Shown piece after piece: positions 8,808-18,980 of a DNA stretch of 64,000 nt. The stretch's first letter is position 1. Every line of letters begins with the position of its first letter. The translations under genes and the position numbers were made by a program. This stretch comes from Natronosalvus hydrolyticus (lineage in GTDB: Archaea > Halobacteriota > Halobacteria > Halobacteriales > Natrialbaceae): contig JAOPJZ010000010.1 in NCBI GenBank assembly GCA_025517525.1, forward strand, positions 54,687 through 118,686. The letters run 5' to 3'. The notes under the pieces are model-generated. The model was not told the DNA's origin and did not search any database. It saw only the letters and a program-made list of their open reading frames with translations.

Positions 8808-10526
8808 TCACGAACTCCCACCACCAAATCGCTCCTCGATAGCCCCACGATCGATCTTCGAAGGACCACTCATCGGCATCTCCTCGACGAACGCGAGATA
8901 CTTGGGAATCTTGAATCGGGCGAGTTTGCCGTCAAGAAACACCTCGAGGTCCTTGAGCGTGAGTAACGGTTCCCTCTCGGTAGACTCGGTCGACCCCACG
9001 TTTGCGGTTCCCGTTCCGCCGTCCGCGGTTTCAACGGTGTGGCCCATGGCTCCCACATCGGGGGCGTATCCATCGGCGAGTTCGACGACCGCCTTGCCGA
9101 CGGTTCCCCACTGATCGTCGGGAACGCCAACCACAACGGCTTCGGCGACGGCATCGTGGTCGGTGATGACATCCTCGACTTCGGGCGGATACACGTTTTC
9201 TCCGCCGCTGATGAACATGTTCTTCTTTCGTCCCTCAATGTGGAAGTAGCCGTCCGAATCGATTCGAGCCAGATCACCCGTGGATACCCAGGGACTCGAG
9301 TCCGATGCTCGCTCTCCGAAGGTTTCTTCTGACGCCTCGGGATTGCGCCAGTACTCGCGCGCACCGTGTGGGCCGGTCAGTTCGAGTTCGCCGACCCCAC
9401 CGTCGTCGAGTTCGACTCCGTCCTCGTCGACCACCCGCGCATCCGCGTGGAAGACGGGTTTGCCGACGCTCGCCACCTTGTCGTCGCCGTAGTCGTCGGG
9501 CATCGCGAAGTTGTTCGGCCCGATTTCGGTCAATCCGTAGCCCTGTGAGAAGTCGACCCCACGCCGTTGCCAGGCACGGACGATGGTTTCCCGGCAGGGG
9601 CCGCCGCCGCTTTTCACGAAGCGAAGACTCGAGAGGTCGGTGGCCTCCCAGTCGTCGTCGGTCGCCATCGCGCGTAACACGGCGGGGACGGCGACGAGAA
9701 TCGTCGCGCCGTAGGTTTCGACCTGCTCGAGGACGCGTGCGGGTTCGACCTCGCGGTCGATGACGACGGTCGCCCCCATGTGAAACAGCGGGAGCGTGAG
9801 AACGTTCCAGCCACCGGTGTGGAACGTGGGGAACACCATCGGCGTGACGTCGTCCGGACGAAGCCCCCAGGCGGTAATGGTGTTCATCGAGTTCCAGTAA
9901 ATCGAGCCGTGGGTGATCGTCGTCTCCTTGGGCGTCCCGGTCGAACCGCCGGTGTGTAACAGCAGGTGCGGGTCAGAGAGAGACCGTTCACGTGTCTCGA
10001 CCGGGCTCGAATCCGCTGGTCGTTCGTCGCGATAGACGTCCCATCCGCCTGCAGGGTCCTCGGTCTCGAGTTCGAGTACGGCCGGGTCGACCGTCGCACG
10101 AGCGATGGCGTGCTCGAGCCGTTCGACGTACGGCGACTCGATGACGAGCAGGTTCGGGTCGACCAGGTCGAGGAGCGCGGCCAACTCCGGAGGTGCCAAC
10201 CGATAGGACAGCGGAGCCAGCACACCGCCGGTTTTTCCTGTTGCAAAGAACAGGTCGAACACCTCGAGTCGGTTTCGGGAGACGACGGCGACACGGTCAC
10301 CATCAGTCACGTCGTGCGTTTCCAACAGGCGCGCGGTTTGATTTGCCCGGTCCTCGAGGTCGCCGTAGGTGACGCTCGTTTCCGTGGTCGCGTCGACGAT
10401 TGCGGTTCGGTTCGGGCTCAGTGATGCACGTCGGGCCGCCCAGTCGCCGACCCACTGATATGGTTCCTCGCTCCAGTTCACGGTGAACCACCGGTTTCCA
10501 CGTCCTTGCTCCGGGCGTCTTTCCAT
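8808..10526 (-). CDS. acyl-CoA synthetase (AMP-forming)
   Basis: A 572-residue ANL-superfamily ligase. Motifs include HTGGSTGTPKETTITHG (P-loop), QGYGLTEIGP and STGDLARIDSDGYFHIEGRK (hinge). Near the end SGPSKIDRG carries the expected catalytic lysine. It should activate a carboxylic acid to the acyl-AMP and then to acyl-CoA. Acid specificity cannot be read from sequence. About 50 residues (ADGYAPDVGAMGHTVETADG) interrupt the C-terminal domain, an acidic insert. It feeds acyl-CoA into the thiolase, MaoC and hydrolase genes nearby. Confidence 0.87.
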   Translation of the reverse strand: MERRPEQGRGNRWFTVNWSEEPYQWVGDWAARRASLSPNRTAIVDATTETSVTYGDLEDRANQTARLLETHDVTDGDRVAVVSRNRLEVFDLFFATGKTGGVLAPLSYRLAPPELAALLDLVDPNLLVIESPYVERLEHAIARATVDPAVLELETEDPAGGWDVYRDERPADSSPVETRERSLSDPHLLLHTGGSTGTPKETTITHGSIYWNSMNTITAWGLRPDDVTPMVFPTFHTGGWNVLTLPLFHMGATVVIDREVEPARVLEQVETYGATILVAVPAVLRAMATDDDWEATDLSSLRFVKSGGGPCRETIVRAWQRRGVDFSQGYGLTEIGPNNFAMPDDYGDDKVASVGKPVFHADARVVDEDGVELDDGGVGELELTGPHGAREYWRNPEASEETFGERASDSSPWVSTGDLARIDSDGYFHIEGRKKNMFISGGENVYPPEVEDVITDHDAVAEAVVVGVPDDQWGTVGKAVVELADGYAPDVGAMGHTVETADGGTGTANVGSTESTEREPLLTLKDLEVFLDGKLARFKIPKYLAFVEEMPMSGPSKIDRGAIEERFGGGSS

Positions 10527-10556
10527 GCAGTCCCTCTCAAATCAGCTGCCATCCGT

Positions 10557-11381
10557 TCAGGCACCTCCAGTTTCGATCGGGTTCGCTTCGAAAAACGCCT
10601 CGAGCTGGTCCGTAACCCAGTCGGCCGACTCGATGAAAAAGAGGTGTGGGCCGCCCTCGACAACCTCGAGTCTGGCGTTCGGCAATAGCTCTGCGAGCAG
10701 GTGTGCGTTTTCCACGGGCAACACACGGTCGTCATCACCGTGCATGATGAGCGTCGGCGTCTCGAGGTTCGACAGTTCGTCCGCCGCATCGAAAGCCGCC
10801 ACACCTGCTGCCTGTGCCCCTTTCGCCGCGTCGCTGGCGTCGCCCTCGAGTCGCCAGTCCACGATTCGTTCGATGAGTTCGGGTTCGTTTTCATAGAAGG
10901 TATCGGAGACGGCCGGGCGCATTCGGTGTTTGATGCGCTCGCGTTCGTCGGCATCGGGGGGCGCAGCGAACATCTGCTCCTGTGTCGCGTCCGGCACTGG
11001 CACGGCATCCGGTCCGCCCGGCGTCGTACACAACAGCGAGAGCGTCGCCGCCCGGTCGTACTCGAGGGCATAGCGCTGGGCGATCATCCCACCCATGCTC
11101 GCCCCCACGACGTGTGCCCGGTCGATACCGGCGTCCTCGAGGACGGCCTCGAGATCGGCGGCCATGGTTTCGATCGAGTACGGTCCGTCCGGGGCGTCCG
11201 ACTCGCCCGTGCCGCGATTGTCCCATAGCACCGTCCGGTAATCTGCGGCGAGTGGCTCTTGCTGCCAGCGCCACATCCACCGGCCGTAGCCCAGTCCCTC
11301 GATAAACACGACCGGCTCTCCATCGGGTGGCCCGTCTACTTCGTAGGCCAGCCGAACGTTACCGTTGGTCGCCTGTTTCAT
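10557..11381 (-). CDS. alpha/beta-fold hydrolase
   Basis: A 274-residue single-domain hydrolase. The nucleophile serine is in the elbow GASMGGM, preceded by DNRGTGESDAPDGPYSIETM. The acid and base are likely in HGDDDRVLPVENA and GGPHLFF. The oxyanion segment FIEGLGYGRWMW is present. It could act on an ester, lactone or thioester. It lies 30 bases after the acyl-CoA synthetase start and in the same direction, so it is probably co-transcribed as the upstream gene of the pair. Confidence 0.82.
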   Translation of the reverse strand: MKQATNGNVRLAYEVDGPPDGEPVVFIEGLGYGRWMWRWQQEPLAADYRTVLWDNRGTGESDAPDGPYSIETMAADLEAVLEDAGIDRAHVVGASMGGMIAQRYALEYDRAATLSLLCTTPGGPDAVPVPDATQEQMFAAPPDADERERIKHRMRPAVSDTFYENEPELIERIVDWRLEGDASDAAKGAQAAGVAAFDAADELSNLETPTLIMHGDDDRVLPVENAHLLAELLPNARLEVVEGGPHLFFIESADWVTDQLEAFFEANPIETGGA

Positions 11382-11498
11382 GATTGTATAATACGTTTCT
11401 CAGCGACCAAGTATCCTGACGTTCGACTATCAACCCTCGCCGCTGGCGGTTCGAGTATCAACCTGCAGGTACAGGCATGTTCGGCCGAATTTGTACGT

Positions 11499-11906
11499 AT
11501 GTCGATAGCCCAACCTGGCGATCAGACGCGCTCACGTAGAGAGATAACGACTGACCGCATCGAACAATTCGCGGACATCACCGGCGACGATAATCCCCTG
11601 CATCTCGATGCGGACTACGCGGCAGCGGGTCTCTTCGATGGCCGTATCAGTCACGGCATGCTCGCTGCCGGGGTCATCTCGAGTGCGCTAGCAAAACTTC
11701 CAGGGGACATTATCTATCTCTCACAGGACCTCTCGTTCGAACAACCGGTGTATCCCGGCGAGACGGTCACGGCAACTGCACACGTGGTCGAAGCCCTTGG
11801 CGACAACCAGTTCCGGGTCGAAACGGTCGCTCGCACTGACGATGATATCGTCGTTGACGGGGAAGCGACAGTGCTTGCGCTCGCTCGAGACGAGGTCGCA
11901 GACTGA
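11499..11906 (+). CDS. MaoC-family (R)-enoyl-CoA hydratase-like protein
   Basis: A 135-residue single hot-dog protein. The hydratase-2 motif DITGDDNPLHLDADYA carries the catalytic Asp and His, followed by ISHGMLAAGVISS. It hydrates trans-2-enoyl-CoA to (R)-3-hydroxyacyl-CoA. The C-terminal half is clearly paralogous to the PhaJ-like protein at 57313. It is divergent from the hydrolase and ligase genes. I use the ATG at 11499, since the upstream frame is not homologous. Confidence 0.82.
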   Translation: MSIAQPGDQTRSRREITTDRIEQFADITGDDNPLHLDADYAAAGLFDGRISHGMLAAGVISSALAKLPGDIIYLSQDLSFEQPVYPGETVTATAHVVEALGDNQFRVETVARTDDDIVVDGEATVLALARDEVAD

Positions 11907-11947
11907 CTCGAGCCCGTGTTTTACCCGCCTACAGAAGCCAAAATACC

Positions 11948-12865
11948 CTACACCAATACGCGCTCGAGCGCGACGACCGTCCCTGTATCGGCTGTGGGGT
12001 CGCCGACGAGTTTTCCCAGACAAATGGCCGCACCGTCGGGAGTATAACAGGCGACGAGCGGGGCCGTATCCGCTTCTGCGACGAACTCGACGTCCGCGTC
12101 AATGACGCCGGGCGCGTAGACCGGTGCACCGGTGGCGACCGACTCGGCCGCACTGGGGGCGATGGTTATCGCCGGGAGATCCTCGAGAATTCGTTCGGCC
12201 GGCTGGACGATTCCGAGGAGCATCTCCGGATTATCGTCCTCGACCCAGAAGGCCAGCGCGTCCAGCAGTTCGTACGCCGAGACGAGCGTCGAATCGTCGA
12301 ACGGTGCCGTCTCGGTTCGTCGAAGATGACCCATATGAGCTCCAGTGCCAAGTGCCAGCCCCAGGTCGTGACACAGCTTCCGGACGTAGGTCCCGCTCTC
12401 ACAGCGAATCCGCAGCAGGATCTTCCGTTCGCTCGTTTCGAGCACCTCGAGATCGTAGATTTCGCGTACGCGTAACCGGCGCGAGACGGCACTCTTTCGT
12501 GGCGGTTTCTGGTAGAGGGGACCTTCGAACCCAGCGATGACCGACCGGGCATCGCTCGGTACCGGGCCGTGACACTCGAGGACGGCGACGTACTCCTTCC
12601 GTCCCTCGAGAAATGCTGGGGCAAGGCGGGTGGCGTGGCCGAGCATGAGCGGGAGGCAGCCGGTGACTTTGGGGTCGAGGGTGCCAGCGTGTGAAGCCCG
12701 GTCGATTGGCGTCTCATCAGCCTCGGTGAGCGTTTCTGCGACGGCATCGCGAATCCAGCCGCTCACCTGGTGGGAGGACGGACCAGGAGGCTTATCGAGA
12801 TTGACGACCCCGAACTGTAACAGAGCTGTGGGCGGTCGCTCGGATGGCGGGCCACGTCGAATCAT
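11948..12865 (-). CDS. truB: H/ACA-guided tRNA/rRNA pseudouridine synthase Cbf5
   Basis: A 305-residue TruB-family pseudouridine synthase with a C-terminal PUA domain. Asp64 in HAGTLDPKVTG is the catalytic nucleophile. Archaeal Cbf5 works with Nop10, Gar1 and L7Ae on H/ACA guide RNAs and can also modify tRNA U55. The start overlaps the stop of cmk (TAATG), so the two are coupled. This pair belongs, with DUF106 and adk, to the gene set usually following secY in haloarchaea. Confidence 0.93.
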   Translation of the reverse strand: MIRRGPPSERPPTALLQFGVVNLDKPPGPSSHQVSGWIRDAVAETLTEADETPIDRASHAGTLDPKVTGCLPLMLGHATRLAPAFLEGRKEYVAVLECHGPVPSDARSVIAGFEGPLYQKPPRKSAVSRRLRVREIYDLEVLETSERKILLRIRCESGTYVRKLCHDLGLALGTGAHMGHLRRTETAPFDDSTLVSAYELLDALAFWVEDDNPEMLLGIVQPAERILEDLPAITIAPSAAESVATGAPVYAPGVIDADVEFVAEADTAPLVACYTPDGAAICLGKLVGDPTADTGTVVALERVLV

Positions 12866-13440
12866 TAGAACTCCGCGTCGATGTCGACAGGTGTTTTCCC
12901 TTCGTCAGACCGGCTATCGTAGGCTTCGACGGCGGTGACGAGCATATCAGCGACCGATTCCGGACCCCACCGTGCGGTGTTCACCGAGAGGTCGTAGATG
13001 CTGAGGTCGTCGAACTCGATGCCATAGTACTCGCGATAGCGATGGACCTCGCTTGCTTCGCGTGCGCGAGTTTCCTCCATTGCTCGTTCGGGCGTTTTTT
13101 CCTCTCGCTCGGCGATTCGTTCGCCCCGAACGGCGAGGGGCGCATCGAGCCAGAACTTGAGGTCAGCTTGCTCGGCGGCGAGCCAGCCCGCCAGTCGCGA
13201 TTCGAGCACTAGATCCTCGCGTTCGACGGCAATCTCGCGGAGTCGCCGGTCCAGATCGCGGTCAATCTGATCGTTCTCCTCGGCCAGTTTATTGAACTCG
13301 AGTGGCGTATAGCCGCGCTCGTCGGCCAGCTGTCGGAAAATATCGCCCCCGCTGACGTGCTCGAAGCCGAATTCGTCGGCCAGCAACTCGGCGTTCGTGG
13401 TTTTTCCCCCGCCCGGTGGACCGGAGACGGTTAGTAACAT
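12865..13440 (-). CDS. cmk: cytidylate kinase
   Basis: A 191-residue P-loop NMP kinase with the Walker [11 protein letters not shown] at residues 7-16. It phosphorylates CMP/dCMP with ATP in pyrimidine nucleotide metabolism. The short archaeal form lacks the extra lid domain of bacterial Cmk. It is directly upstream of and overlapping cbf5. Confidence 0.92.
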   Translation of the reverse strand: MLLTVSGPPGGGKTTNAELLADEFGFEHVSGGDIFRQLADERGYTPLEFNKLAEENDQIDRDLDRRLREIAVEREDLVLESRLAGWLAAEQADLKFWLDAPLAVRGERIAEREEKTPERAMEETRAREASEVHRYREYYGIEFDDLSIYDLSVNTARWGPESVADMLVTAVEAYDSRSDEGKTPVDIDAEF

Positions 13441-13674
13441 GGTCGAACTGCGTTCGGGCAGGTGAAATGGGTTTTGAATCGCTTCGGTCGATGCGCAGCC
13501 CTGTTCGGTGGCCTTTTGCCATCGTTCGGTGGCGGTTCGAAATCAGAACACGTGAGAATGTACGCTCCCAGTCGGGACACTCGAGGCAGAAATAGGGGGC
13601 AGACTACTCGAGGCAGAATATGGGGAGACAGGGCCAACTCGAGCCTTCGAGTGGTGTCTGAAAACGGTGTCGTC

Positions 13675-14622
13675 CTAGCTCGTCGCCGGAGACATGTCGA
13701 TGTTGAGTGCCTTGCGCAACAACTGGATGAATCCCATCGAACAGAGGAAATACCAGACAATCCACGCACGGAGTGGTCCGACGATACCATCGCTCCACTC
13801 GACCTCGCCGGCAATCGGCATAATGACGGTTTCGGTAACCACCTGATCGCCAGTCGCGTGGATTTTCCAGTACATCCAGAGGAACAGTGGGATAGTGAAG
13901 AGCATGATCCAGACCATCGGTCGGAACTGTTCTTTGAACATGCCAAGGTTGTCCGCCATGGCTTCCATCTGCTCTTCTTGGACCTTGTCGAGTTCGTTGT
14001 CGAGTTTCTCGAGTTCGGCCTCGCTTGCGCCTCGCTCTTCGGCTTCCTTTTTGCGTTCCTGGACATCGCTGCGTTTGTCCTGCATGGCTTTCATCCGCTC
14101 CTGGTACTTGCCCATGCGTTCCATGTCCATCAGGTTCGCCTGCAGGAGCGTCGAATACAGCCCCGTCAACATCGCGACGGCCAGAATAACGGTGTAAAAC
14201 GGCATCGCAGCAGCCAGCGGGCCGAGGGCGATATCGATAACTCCGCCGATCGAATCCCGGACGGAGTTGAACCAGTATCCAACCATAAACAGGACCGACG
14301 CCAATCCGGCCAGTTTGTCCCACTGTGACCACTTCGAGGCCTCAGCATCGACTTCCGGCAGATCGACCGCTCCTTCGGCGTCGTCGTCGAGTGCGCTATC
14401 GAACGCCTCGCGGTCGGCTATCTCGAATCCTTCTTCGCCATCGACCAGTACCCCTTTCTCGATCAACCGACCCCACTGCCCACTCGTCAGGTCGTCTCGA
14501 ACGTCCGCCCACTCGACTTCGCCGCCGTTTTCGTCGACCGTCTGGCGAATCGACTCGAGTGCCTCCTCGAAGGAGCCATCTTCGCGGACGAGGGCATTGA
14601 TCTTCTCCGCTGTACGCGTCAT
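13675..14622 (-). CDS. DUF106/EMC3-type membrane insertase-like protein
   Basis: A 315-residue protein. The N-terminal acidic region is followed by about three membrane helices and a coiled-coil segment rich in KAMQDKRSDVQERKKEAEER. This is the archaeal Ylp1/DUF106 family, related to YidC, Get1 and EMC3, which inserts membrane proteins. It normally stands next to secY and adk. Here a large surface-protein gene separates it from adk. Confidence 0.85.
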   Translation of the reverse strand: MTRTAEKINALVREDGSFEEALESIRQTVDENGGEVEWADVRDDLTSGQWGRLIEKGVLVDGEEGFEIADREAFDSALDDDAEGAVDLPEVDAEASKWSQWDKLAGLASVLFMVGYWFNSVRDSIGGVIDIALGPLAAAMPFYTVILAVAMLTGLYSTLLQANLMDMERMGKYQERMKAMQDKRSDVQERKKEAEERGASEAELEKLDNELDKVQEEQMEAMADNLGMFKEQFRPMVWIMLFTIPLFLWMYWKIHATGDQVVTETVIMPIAGEVEWSDGIVGPLRAWIVWYFLCSMGFIQLLRKALNIDMSPATS

Positions 14623-14763
14623 CTGCTTGGGCTAGGTCACCTGCGGTATACAAGTGTTTATCTTCGGGCCCGGGGACGGAAGTCTTGCACACGTTTTCCG
14701 TTCAAAGCTCTCATCACTTTTTGTTAAGAGCTGATTCCGAATCATCACTGGATAGTAATCAAT

Positions 14764-14773
14764 ACTTTTATAG
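14764..14773 (+). promoter_or_regulatory. TATA box of the CARDB/GLUG surface-protein gene
   Basis: ACTTTTATAG is centred about 28 bases before the ATG at 14799 in an AT-rich stretch, fitting a leaderless transcript. Confidence 0.5.
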
Positions 14774-14798
14774 ATTAACAACTGAAATTAGAATTTAT

Positions 14799-17700
14799 AT
14801 GGGTGTGGTAATCGAGGGCATATCAACTGAAGAGCGAGGTGATGCACCGCTTATCGGCGTGGTCTTGCTATTCGGTATGGTATTCATTGGGGTGGCAGTG
14901 CTCGCCGTGACGGGAATGGCTGCACTCGAGGCACTCGAGAGCAGTTCAGCACACGAACAGGCAGCTTCGTCAGTGGACACGACTCACCACGGAATTTCGA
15001 CGGTCACAACGACATACTCGGAGGAGGTCGTTCCGTGGACTGACGCCAGGTACAGTGACGATGGGGCAGTGTACATCGTCTGGTACAACGAGTCCGAAGC
15101 AGGCTCACTCGATCCAGATGGTGAGGCCGCTGTCCATCTCGAGTCACTCGGTGCGATCGAATACGAAACCGGGGACAGTGTCATCGCCTATCAGAGTGGT
15201 GGTACGTGGGAACGAAGGGGCTCGACGACTACCGTGCGATCAGCACCAACGGTTGCTGGGGACGACGGTCTCACCCTTCGCTTCGTTACCATTGATGAAG
15301 ATGACGTCCGAGGCACAGAAGCGACGGTCCGCCACCAACCAACTGATGGATTCAACGACGATATCGAGGAGGCAATGTCGTCTGCTCGTCGTAACGGATA
15401 TACTGACGTCGCAATCGTCATCGAAAGCGAGTATCACGACGGCTGGCGAAGACATCTCGAATCGACTTTCGATGCACAGAACGTGTCGACGGACGTCGCG
15501 TCCTTTGAAGCCGAAAACTACGTTGGTGGCTCGTTCGATGTCGACGGCTCCCGGACCGTTATCGCTACGCAGACGGATACGATGGAGCCAGTGCCGCCGT
15601 TCTTTTGGGTGAAAGCGGACCGAGGATTAGTCGATGCAAGCGGCTCTCCAACAGATACGTTTGTCAACGCTGGCGGTGACTGGATGAACTTCGAAACGAC
15701 CGTCGAGAACACTGGCGACATCGATGACGAACAGGATATCCGTCTGCGAATACCCGGCGTCGAATTCAACACACCACATCACGAAGCGACAAAAACGCTT
15801 GCTGGCGGCGAGTCTGCCGACGTTACTCTCTCAGTCAATCCCGGGCAGGCCAAGGGCCTCGAGTCCGGCCAGACGTACGAATACGAGATCCTGACCGAGG
15901 ACGACGAAACCGATCCCCGGGGCTCGTTTTATTACACCGAATATGAAGGCGTCGAATACCGGATTAGCCAGACGGCAGTGAGTCGATCCGGAGAGATGAT
16001 CAACGTCTCTACGGACATCGCAAACATCGGTGCAAAAAACGGATCGAAGAACGTTACACTCACTATTAGGGGTGAAAAGTCTGGTCAGGAAGTTACCAGT
16101 ACAACCAGCCCCATGCCGCTTGAGTATGGATCGAACGCTACTGTTTCGTGGTCGATAAACGAAACCAACTGGCCCAATGGCGAGTATGAACTCGATATCG
16201 TTGCGGTCGACGAAGGACCACAGGGTCCAAACAACCCCGGCAATGCAGATTCGTCAGCCACTTTTGAGGTAACCAATGGATTCGAACCGCAAGTTGCAGT
16301 CACCGCCGATCTAGGCGTCCCCGAAGACCAACAGGTGTCCGGAGAGACGGGCCACGTTATTCCCGATGGAGCTGATGCCTCGATCGAAGTGAACGTGACA
16401 AATACAAACCTATTCGAACAAGAACAATCAGTGACGCTCACCCTTATGGACGATGGGACAGTCGTCGAGCAGGTGGAAAAGTCGATCACGATCGACGGTG
16501 CGAGCACGAAGCAAATTTCGCTTCCAATTGGTGATCAGGCGTTCGATGCGGGCACAATCTACCAGTACGATATTGCTACCGAAGACGACTCTCTCGATCA
16601 ACTGGGATCGTTCCTGGTCGTCGAAGATGGCGACACCCCTGCGTTTTCGATTGCGGGAATCGACGTCCGTAATTCGTCTGTCAAACCGAACGATGCGCTC
16701 CACCTCGATGTTGCCCTCACCAACGAGGGCGACGCTGGGGAGCAGTTCATCTGGCTCGAGGGCTTCCATGACGATATCGTCGTCGTCGACGACATCGATA
16801 TCGATGCTGGAGCGTCCAAAACTGTGACGATCGTGTGGGATGGCGTGGATGCTCCTCAGTCTGGGGAGACGACGTCGGTGACGCTTCGAACCGATGGCGA
16901 GAACGCGACAGCGACCGTCGACGTTGATCCACTGTTACAGGTCAACAGCGTGGACTCCACCGCCGATGCAATTTCGCCCGGTGAATCAGTACAGATCGTG
17001 ACGGAACTCGAGAGCGTCGCTGGCACCGCCAGCCAACAGGTCTCCCTGGAGCGTGCCGATGGAGAGATTATCGACACGACTGCGGTCACTGTCGAAGAAG
17101 ATGAGACGAAAACCGTCACCTTCGATTATCCGACCGATGCTGATACGATTACTGAGCGAGTCTCAGTGACGACCGACGATGACGAACGTGACGGATTGGT
17201 TGTCGTCGCACGAGAGGGGCCGATCTGTGACGCAGTCGATTACGACGGGAGCGGGACCGAGTCTGACCCCTACCGAATTAGCACCATCGACGAACTCCAG
17301 TGTATCAACGAACACGACCTCGACGCACACTACGAACTCGTCTCTGATATCGACGCACACGGCACGGAATACTGGAACGACGGGAAAGGATTCGAACCGA
17401 TCGGTCCTGAGGGGCACAATTATCCAAACACTTACTGGCAATCACCCGATGCAATTGATCACGAGCCTTTCGGCGGGATGTTCGACGGAAACGGACATGT
17501 CATCGATGGACTGACGATAAACCGCCCGGACGAGAATTTCGTTGGCCTATTCGGTGCGACCAGTTACACGCAGGATTTCCATCCGGTGACTGGCGATGAT
17601 GTCGATCCTGGTGATGGTTCCGTAATCAAAAGTATCAGACTGACCAACGTCAGTGTCGTCGGAAAGCAACATGTTGGTGGACTGATTGGACAGGCTGGGG

Positions 17701-18830
17701 GAACGGTCCTTGACGCTCGAAGTGAAGGCTACGTCGAAGGCCAGGAACAGCTTGTCGGCGGTCTCATCGGCGATGGTGCCCACGCCGATATCGACAATCG
17801 ACTCGTTGCAGTCGGGACTGTCGTCGGCGGTGATATCAATGCCGTTGGCGATGATCGATTGAACCACGAGGGAATTGGCGGCCTCGTCGGCCGTGCCACC
17901 TGGAATACGCAGGTTTCGATGGCTTATACACACACGGATGTGAGCGGTGACAAGCACGTCGGTGCTATCATTGGGACCTCGTCTTACAGGGATTCGACGT
18001 TTGAGCAGATGTACACGAGTGGGACAGCGACTGCCGACAACGCTGAAGCCGGAGCAGTCGTCGGCACGGTCCTGTCTCACGGGGACGAGTTTGCAGAGAG
18101 TATCTACTGGGATACGAGCGTCGAACCGTCAGCATACGGTGAGGCGGGCAACTGGTTCCGGAACATCAACATGAACCAGGTTCAGACCGAATGGAACGGG
18201 AGAAGCACACAGGAGATGACCGGACTCGAGGTAAACCAACCCGGACACATGGAGAACCTCGTATTCGAAGAAGACGGCGGCCCGTGGGTTGCGATACCCG
18301 ATTCGTACCCACGGTTCGCCTGGGAACTCGCCGCTGAAGGAACGTTCGATGTCTCGATCGACGAGGCCCCAGAGGAAGCCACTGCCGGGGAGTTCCTCGA
18401 GGTCGAAGTGACGGTGACGAGTCGGTACGAAGACAGCGATGAATCAGATGTGACTCAGACGATCGTTCTCACTGACCCCGATGGACAAACGGTCGACACG
18501 CAGTCAGTCACGTTACCGAGCACGCTCGGAAAAGATGAAACAGAACAGATTACACTGGTCTGGCGAACGGACGATGCAGACGTTGGAACGGGCGATCTCA
18601 CCGTCCGTAGTGAGAATTCTCAGGAGACGACGACTATCGAGATCAGCCCACTCGAGTTGGGTCCTGGGATGTCCGATGGAGACGTTCCAGATATAGGGAT
18701 TGGGGATGGCGGTGTCGAAAACGAATCCCCACCAAATCTGGGTCCCGGTCACTCGGATGGGGGTTCAGAGAGCGGGCCGATACACGATCCGAACATCGAT
18801 ATCAGTATCGATGGTGTGACTATCCACTAG
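14799..18830 (+). CDS. giant CARDB/GLUG surface protein with pilin-like N-terminus
   Basis: A 1343-residue protein (start ATG 14799, preferred over an in-frame Met 38 codons upstream because of the TATA box). One hydrophobic helix near residues 20-40 (GVVLLFGMVFIGVAVLAV) resembles archaeal pilin-type signals, as in the gene at 195. Beyond it are a DUF7289-like module, several CARDB-like immunoglobulin-fold domains (FVNAGGDWMNFETTVENTG and similar) and a GLUG-repeat domain near residues 900-1150 (VGGLIGQAGG, VGGLIGDGAH, IGGLVGRATW). The end is Gly/Pro-rich. It is probably an anchored adhesin or surface-layer-associated protein. It sits between DUF106 and adk on the opposite strand, so it looks inserted. 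Confidence 0.8.
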   Translation: MGVVIEGISTEERGDAPLIGVVLLFGMVFIGVAVLAVTGMAALEALESSSAHEQAASSVDTTHHGISTVTTTYSEEVVPWTDARYSDDGAVYIVWYNESEAGSLDPDGEAAVHLESLGAIEYETGDSVIAYQSGGTWERRGSTTTVRSAPTVAGDDGLTLRFVTIDEDDVRGTEATVRHQPTDGFNDDIEEAMSSARRNGYTDVAIVIESEYHDGWRRHLESTFDAQNVSTDVASFEAENYVGGSFDVDGSRTVIATQTDTMEPVPPFFWVKADRGLVDASGSPTDTFVNAGGDWMNFETTVENTGDIDDEQDIRLRIPGVEFNTPHHEATKTLAGGESADVTLSVNPGQAKGLESGQTYEYEILTEDDETDPRGSFYYTEYEGVEYRISQTAVSRSGEMINVSTDIANIGAKNGSKNVTLTIRGEKSGQEVTSTTSPMPLEYGSNATVSWSINETNWPNGEYELDIVAVDEGPQGPNNPGNADSSATFEVTNGFEPQVAVTADLGVPEDQQVSGETGHVIPDGADASIEVNVTNTNLFEQEQSVTLTLMDDGTVVEQVEKSITIDGASTKQISLPIGDQAFDAGTIYQYDIATEDDSLDQLGSFLVVEDGDTPAFSIAGIDVRNSSVKPNDALHLDVALTNEGDAGEQFIWLEGFHDDIVVVDDIDIDAGASKTVTIVWDGVDAPQSGETTSVTLRTDGENATATVDVDPLLQVNSVDSTADAISPGESVQIVTELESVAGTASQQVSLERADGEIIDTTAVTVEEDETKTVTFDYPTDADTITERVSVTTDDDERDGLVVVAREGPICDAVDYDGSGTESDPYRISTIDELQCINEHDLDAHYELVSDIDAHGTEYWNDGKGFEPIGPEGHNYPNTYWQSPDAIDHEPFGGMFDGNGHVIDGLTINRPDENFVGLFGATSYTQDFHPVTGDDVDPGDGSVIKSIRLTNVSVVGKQHVGGLIGQAGGTVLDARSEGYVEGQEQLVGGLIGDGAHADIDNRLVAVGTVVGGDINAVGDDRLNHEGIGGLVGRATWNTQVSMAYTHTDVSGDKHVGAIIGTSSYRDSTFEQMYTSGTATADNAEAGAVVGTVLSHGDEFAESIYWDTSVEPSAYGEAGNWFRNINMNQVQTEWNGRSTQEMTGLEVNQPGHMENLVFEEDGGPWVAIPDSYPRFAWELAAEGTFDVSIDEAPEEATAGEFLEVEVTVTSRYEDSDESDVTQTIVLTDPDGQTVDTQSVTLPSTLGKDETEQITLVWRTDDADVGTGDLTVRSENSQETTTIEISPLELGPGMSDGDVPDIGIGDGGVENESPPNLGPGHSDGGSESGPIHDPNIDISIDGVTIH

Positions 18831-18980
18831 CGGTTTCTCCGACTGTCGGATAACCGGCGACGTCTTTCGCTCTCGCTCACACGTCAACGCTTGACGTAGT
18901 AGTCCCCTCCCAAATGTCGACTCATGGGTGAAATCGACCGTTACCGCCCGATTTCAGCCATGGGTTCCGGTTTAGGAAGC

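Noticed and set aside
13462..14328. A 288-residue plus frame over DUF106
   Set aside because: DUF106 is a clear family on the other strand.
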